A stretch of 64,000 nt of DNA from Alphaproteobacteria bacterium. Its GTDB lineage: Bacteria; Pseudomonadota; Alphaproteobacteria; Caulobacterales; Caulobacteraceae. Numbering within the stretch: position 1 is the first letter of the stretch; the number at the start of each line of letters is the position of its first letter. Below the pieces are notes generated by a model. That model saw nothing but the letters and a program-made list of their open reading frames with translations. It ran no database searches and was not told where the DNA came from. Below are positions 62,275 through 64,000 of the stretch, one piece after another. The position numbers were made by a program, and so were the translations under genes. The stretch spans positions 1 to 64,000 of the forward strand of contig JAHJME010000026.1 of the NCBI GenBank assembly GCA_018821435.1, read 5' to 3'.

Positions 62275-63933
62275 CTAGCCGCGGGCCTTCACGGGAGCTG
62301 CGCCGTCGACGTAGCTCTCGTTGAGGTAGACCTCGGCCTCCTGGGCCGACAGGGCCGGGGCGTAGCCGAAGCCCTGGCCGTAGTCGCAGCCCAGCGACAG
62401 CAGGTGGCGGGCCATGCCGGCGTTCTCGACGCCCTCGGCCACCACCTCCATATCCAGGTCCTGGCCCAGCTTCACGACGGACGAGACGATCTTCGCCGAG
62501 CCCTCGTTGGTGGCCATGGTGCGCACGAAGTAGCGGTCGACCTTCAGCGTGTCGAAGGGCAGCCGTGTCAGATAGCTCAGCGACGAGAACCCGGTGCCGA
62601 AGTCGTCCAGCGCCAGGGCGGCGCCGGCGGCGCGCAGGCTGCGCAGGATGATCGCGGCCTTGTCCGGGTCGCGCATGACGTCACCCTCGGTGACCTCGAG
62701 CTTCAGCGCGCCGGGCGGCAGGCCGGTGTCGCGGCGGATCTGCTCGACGTCCGCGATCAGGTCCGGGCGTTCCAGCTCGCCGGTGGAGAGGTTCACCGCC
62801 ACCGTCAGGTCGCCGGCGGCGCGGTGGCGCTTGCGCCAGGTGGCCAGCTGCTTGGAGGCCTCGCGCATCATCATGGCGCCCAGCTCGGGCATCAGGCCCA
62901 TCTCTTCGCAGAGCGGCAGGAACTGCTCGGGCATCAGCAGACCACGGCGCGGGTGACGCCAGCGCACCAGCGCCTCGAAGCCGGACAGCGCGCCGGTCGA
63001 GAGGCGCACGATGGGTTGGTAGAATGGCGACAGCTCGCCCCGGCGCAGGGCGCCCTTCAGGTCGCCTTCCAGCGCCAGGCGCGACAGGCCGTCGGTTTCC
63101 AGGCTGCGGCCATAGGCGGCCGCGCCGCCCCGGCCGTTGCTCTTGGCGGATTCCACCGCCAGCTCGGCGCGGCGCAGCAGCTCGGCGGCCTCCGGGGCCT
63201 CCTCGCCGCCCGGCGCCTCGACGGCGCCGATGGACAGGGTCGGATGGATGTCGAATCCCGCCACCCGCAGCGGCTGTTCCAGCGCACGTCGCAGGGTCTC
63301 GGCGCCCGGCGAGGCGCTGACCGGCGCCAGGGCGGCGAACTCGTCCTCGCCGATCCGGCCGAGCAGCGCGCCCGGCGGGAAGGCGGCGGCCAGGCGCGAA
63401 CCCAGCGCGGCCAGCACCAGGTCGGCCCGCTCGTGGCCCAGGGCCTCGTTCAGGCGGCGCAGGCGATCCAGGTCGGCGACGATCAGTTCGTGCTGCCCCG
63501 GCGTCTGCAGGCGCTCGCGGGCCAGGTTGATGAAGCTCTTGCGGTCGGCCAGGCCGGTCAGCGGGTCCAGGCCCGACGCGGCGAACCGAACCTCGGGCGC
63601 GATGACGCCGGCGGCGCGGACGCCCTCTTCCAGCCAGACGCCACGCCAGATGCAGGGGCTGCCGCCGCGCATGCGCAGGCGCACGGCCACCTCGCCGCCC
63701 GGCTGTTGCTGGCGCAGGATGTCTTCGGCGATGGCGCGGTCCTGGGGCAGGGCCAGGGCGCGGAGCGCGGCGGACGAACAATCAGGCGCGAGCGGTCCCA
63801 GACCCAGGGCGCGGGTGGCCCCGGTCAGGCGCAGGCGATCCTTCTCCGGCTCCCAGACCCAGAGCGCGACTTCCGCCGCGCCGAGGGCCTCGAGAGTGGC
63901 CGTCGCGTCCCACATCCAGCGGTCGTTGGCCAT
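62275..63933 (-). CDS. pdeA: Cyclic-di-GMP phosphodiesterase PdeA (PAS-GGDEF-EAL)
   Basis: This 552-residue protein has an N-terminal PAS domain (residues about 1-115), a GGDEF-like domain from about 122 (DPLTGLADR) with a degenerate GEDEF at 195-199, and an EAL domain with EAL at 320-322 (GFEALVRW). DDFGTGFSSL and EVVAEGVE complete the catalytic site. In Caulobacter PdeA the GEDEF domain binds GTP and activates the EAL phosphodiesterase, and the protein is degraded by ClpXP through CpdR. This one ends in KARG, so an RG tail as described for PdeA may be conserved. The gene converges on yqgE. Confidence 0.9.
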   Translation of the reverse strand: MANDRWMWDATATLEALGAAEVALWVWEPEKDRLRLTGATRALGLGPLAPDCSSAALRALALPQDRAIAEDILRQQQPGGEVAVRLRMRGGSPCIWRGVWLEEGVRAAGVIAPEVRFAASGLDPLTGLADRKSFINLARERLQTPGQHELIVADLDRLRRLNEALGHERADLVLAALGSRLAAAFPPGALLGRIGEDEFAALAPVSASPGAETLRRALEQPLRVAGFDIHPTLSIGAVEAPGGEEAPEAAELLRRAELAVESAKSNGRGGAAAYGRSLETDGLSRLALEGDLKGALRRGELSPFYQPIVRLSTGALSGFEALVRWRHPRRGLLMPEQFLPLCEEMGLMPELGAMMMREASKQLATWRKRHRAAGDLTVAVNLSTGELERPDLIADVEQIRRDTGLPPGALKLEVTEGDVMRDPDKAAIILRSLRAAGAALALDDFGTGFSSLSYLTRLPFDTLKVDRYFVRTMATNEGSAKIVSSVVKLGQDLDMEVVAEGVENAGMARHLLSLGCDYGQGFGYAPALSAQEAEVYLNESYVDGAAPVKARG

Positions 63934-64000
63934 TCAGTCCTGAATTCGAGCCCGTGATCGAGCGTCGATCCTAGACCGACACCCCCTCGTCCGGCCCTTC

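Overview
The window is very GC-rich and densely coded on both strands, with short gaps and many 1-4 base overlaps between genes. It reads as chromosome from a member of the Caulobacteraceae (Caulobacter or Phenylobacterium type; I cannot tell which). The evidence is a full-length CcrM GANTC methyltransferase, a PdeA-like phosphodiesterase next to a YqgE/AlgH gene as in Caulobacter, FecI/FecR/TonB signalling and several hybrid histidine kinases. I see no rRNA, tRNA, insertion sequence, prophage, plasmid or CRISPR array.

Layout. 1-3.3 kb, minus strand: a DUF721/DciA-type gene, two DsbA-like oxidoreductases and smc, which is cut by the window edge. 3.3-11.5 kb: mutY, an MFS carrier, ccrM with its regulatory leader, an MHYT hybrid kinase, a DUF2332 gene, rnhB and tag. 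This is a genome-maintenance block around ccrM. 11.5-18 kb: a haloacetate-dehalogenase-like hydrolase, a ygfZ pair, a GT9 glycosyltransferase, a dihydroorotase and a YCII/ECF42 sigma pair. 18-26 kb: a three-gene tripartite efflux pump divergent from a feruloyl-CoA-synthase-like ligase joined to a ThDP enzyme. 26-33 kb: a secreted 20-cysteine repeat protein, an NfeD/SPFH pair, a YbjN-like protein, an NMO-type oxidoreductase, a LysR/PNPOx pair and yaaA. 33-45 kb: two hybrid kinases, a D-2-hydroxyacid type dehydrogenase, tsaC, YceI, an acyl-CoA dehydrogenase, a YkgJ protein, an amidohydrolase, an AAG glycosylase and an esterase.

45-64 kb: a 393-base non-coding gap with strong hairpins, then fecI-fecR-TonB receptor. 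Next comes an acyl-CoA catabolic cluster (thiolase-like, DUF35, acyl-CoA ligase, SDR, enoyl-CoA hydratase, TetR) built around a palindromic operator. A sulfatase, an outer-membrane barrel, an AraC regulator, a GMC oxidoreductase, a secreted unknown, a peroxiredoxin, yqgE and pdeA follow.

The most unusual observations are: two exported proteins whose only sensible start codons are ATC and ATT behind good Shine-Dalgarno sequences; a secreted protein of five repeats with exactly four cysteines each; a thiolase-like protein with serine at the usual nucleophile position, overlapping its DUF35 partner; and a CtrA-like box plus GANTC site upstream of ccrM. All calls come from reading the sequence and from family knowledge; no database search was run.
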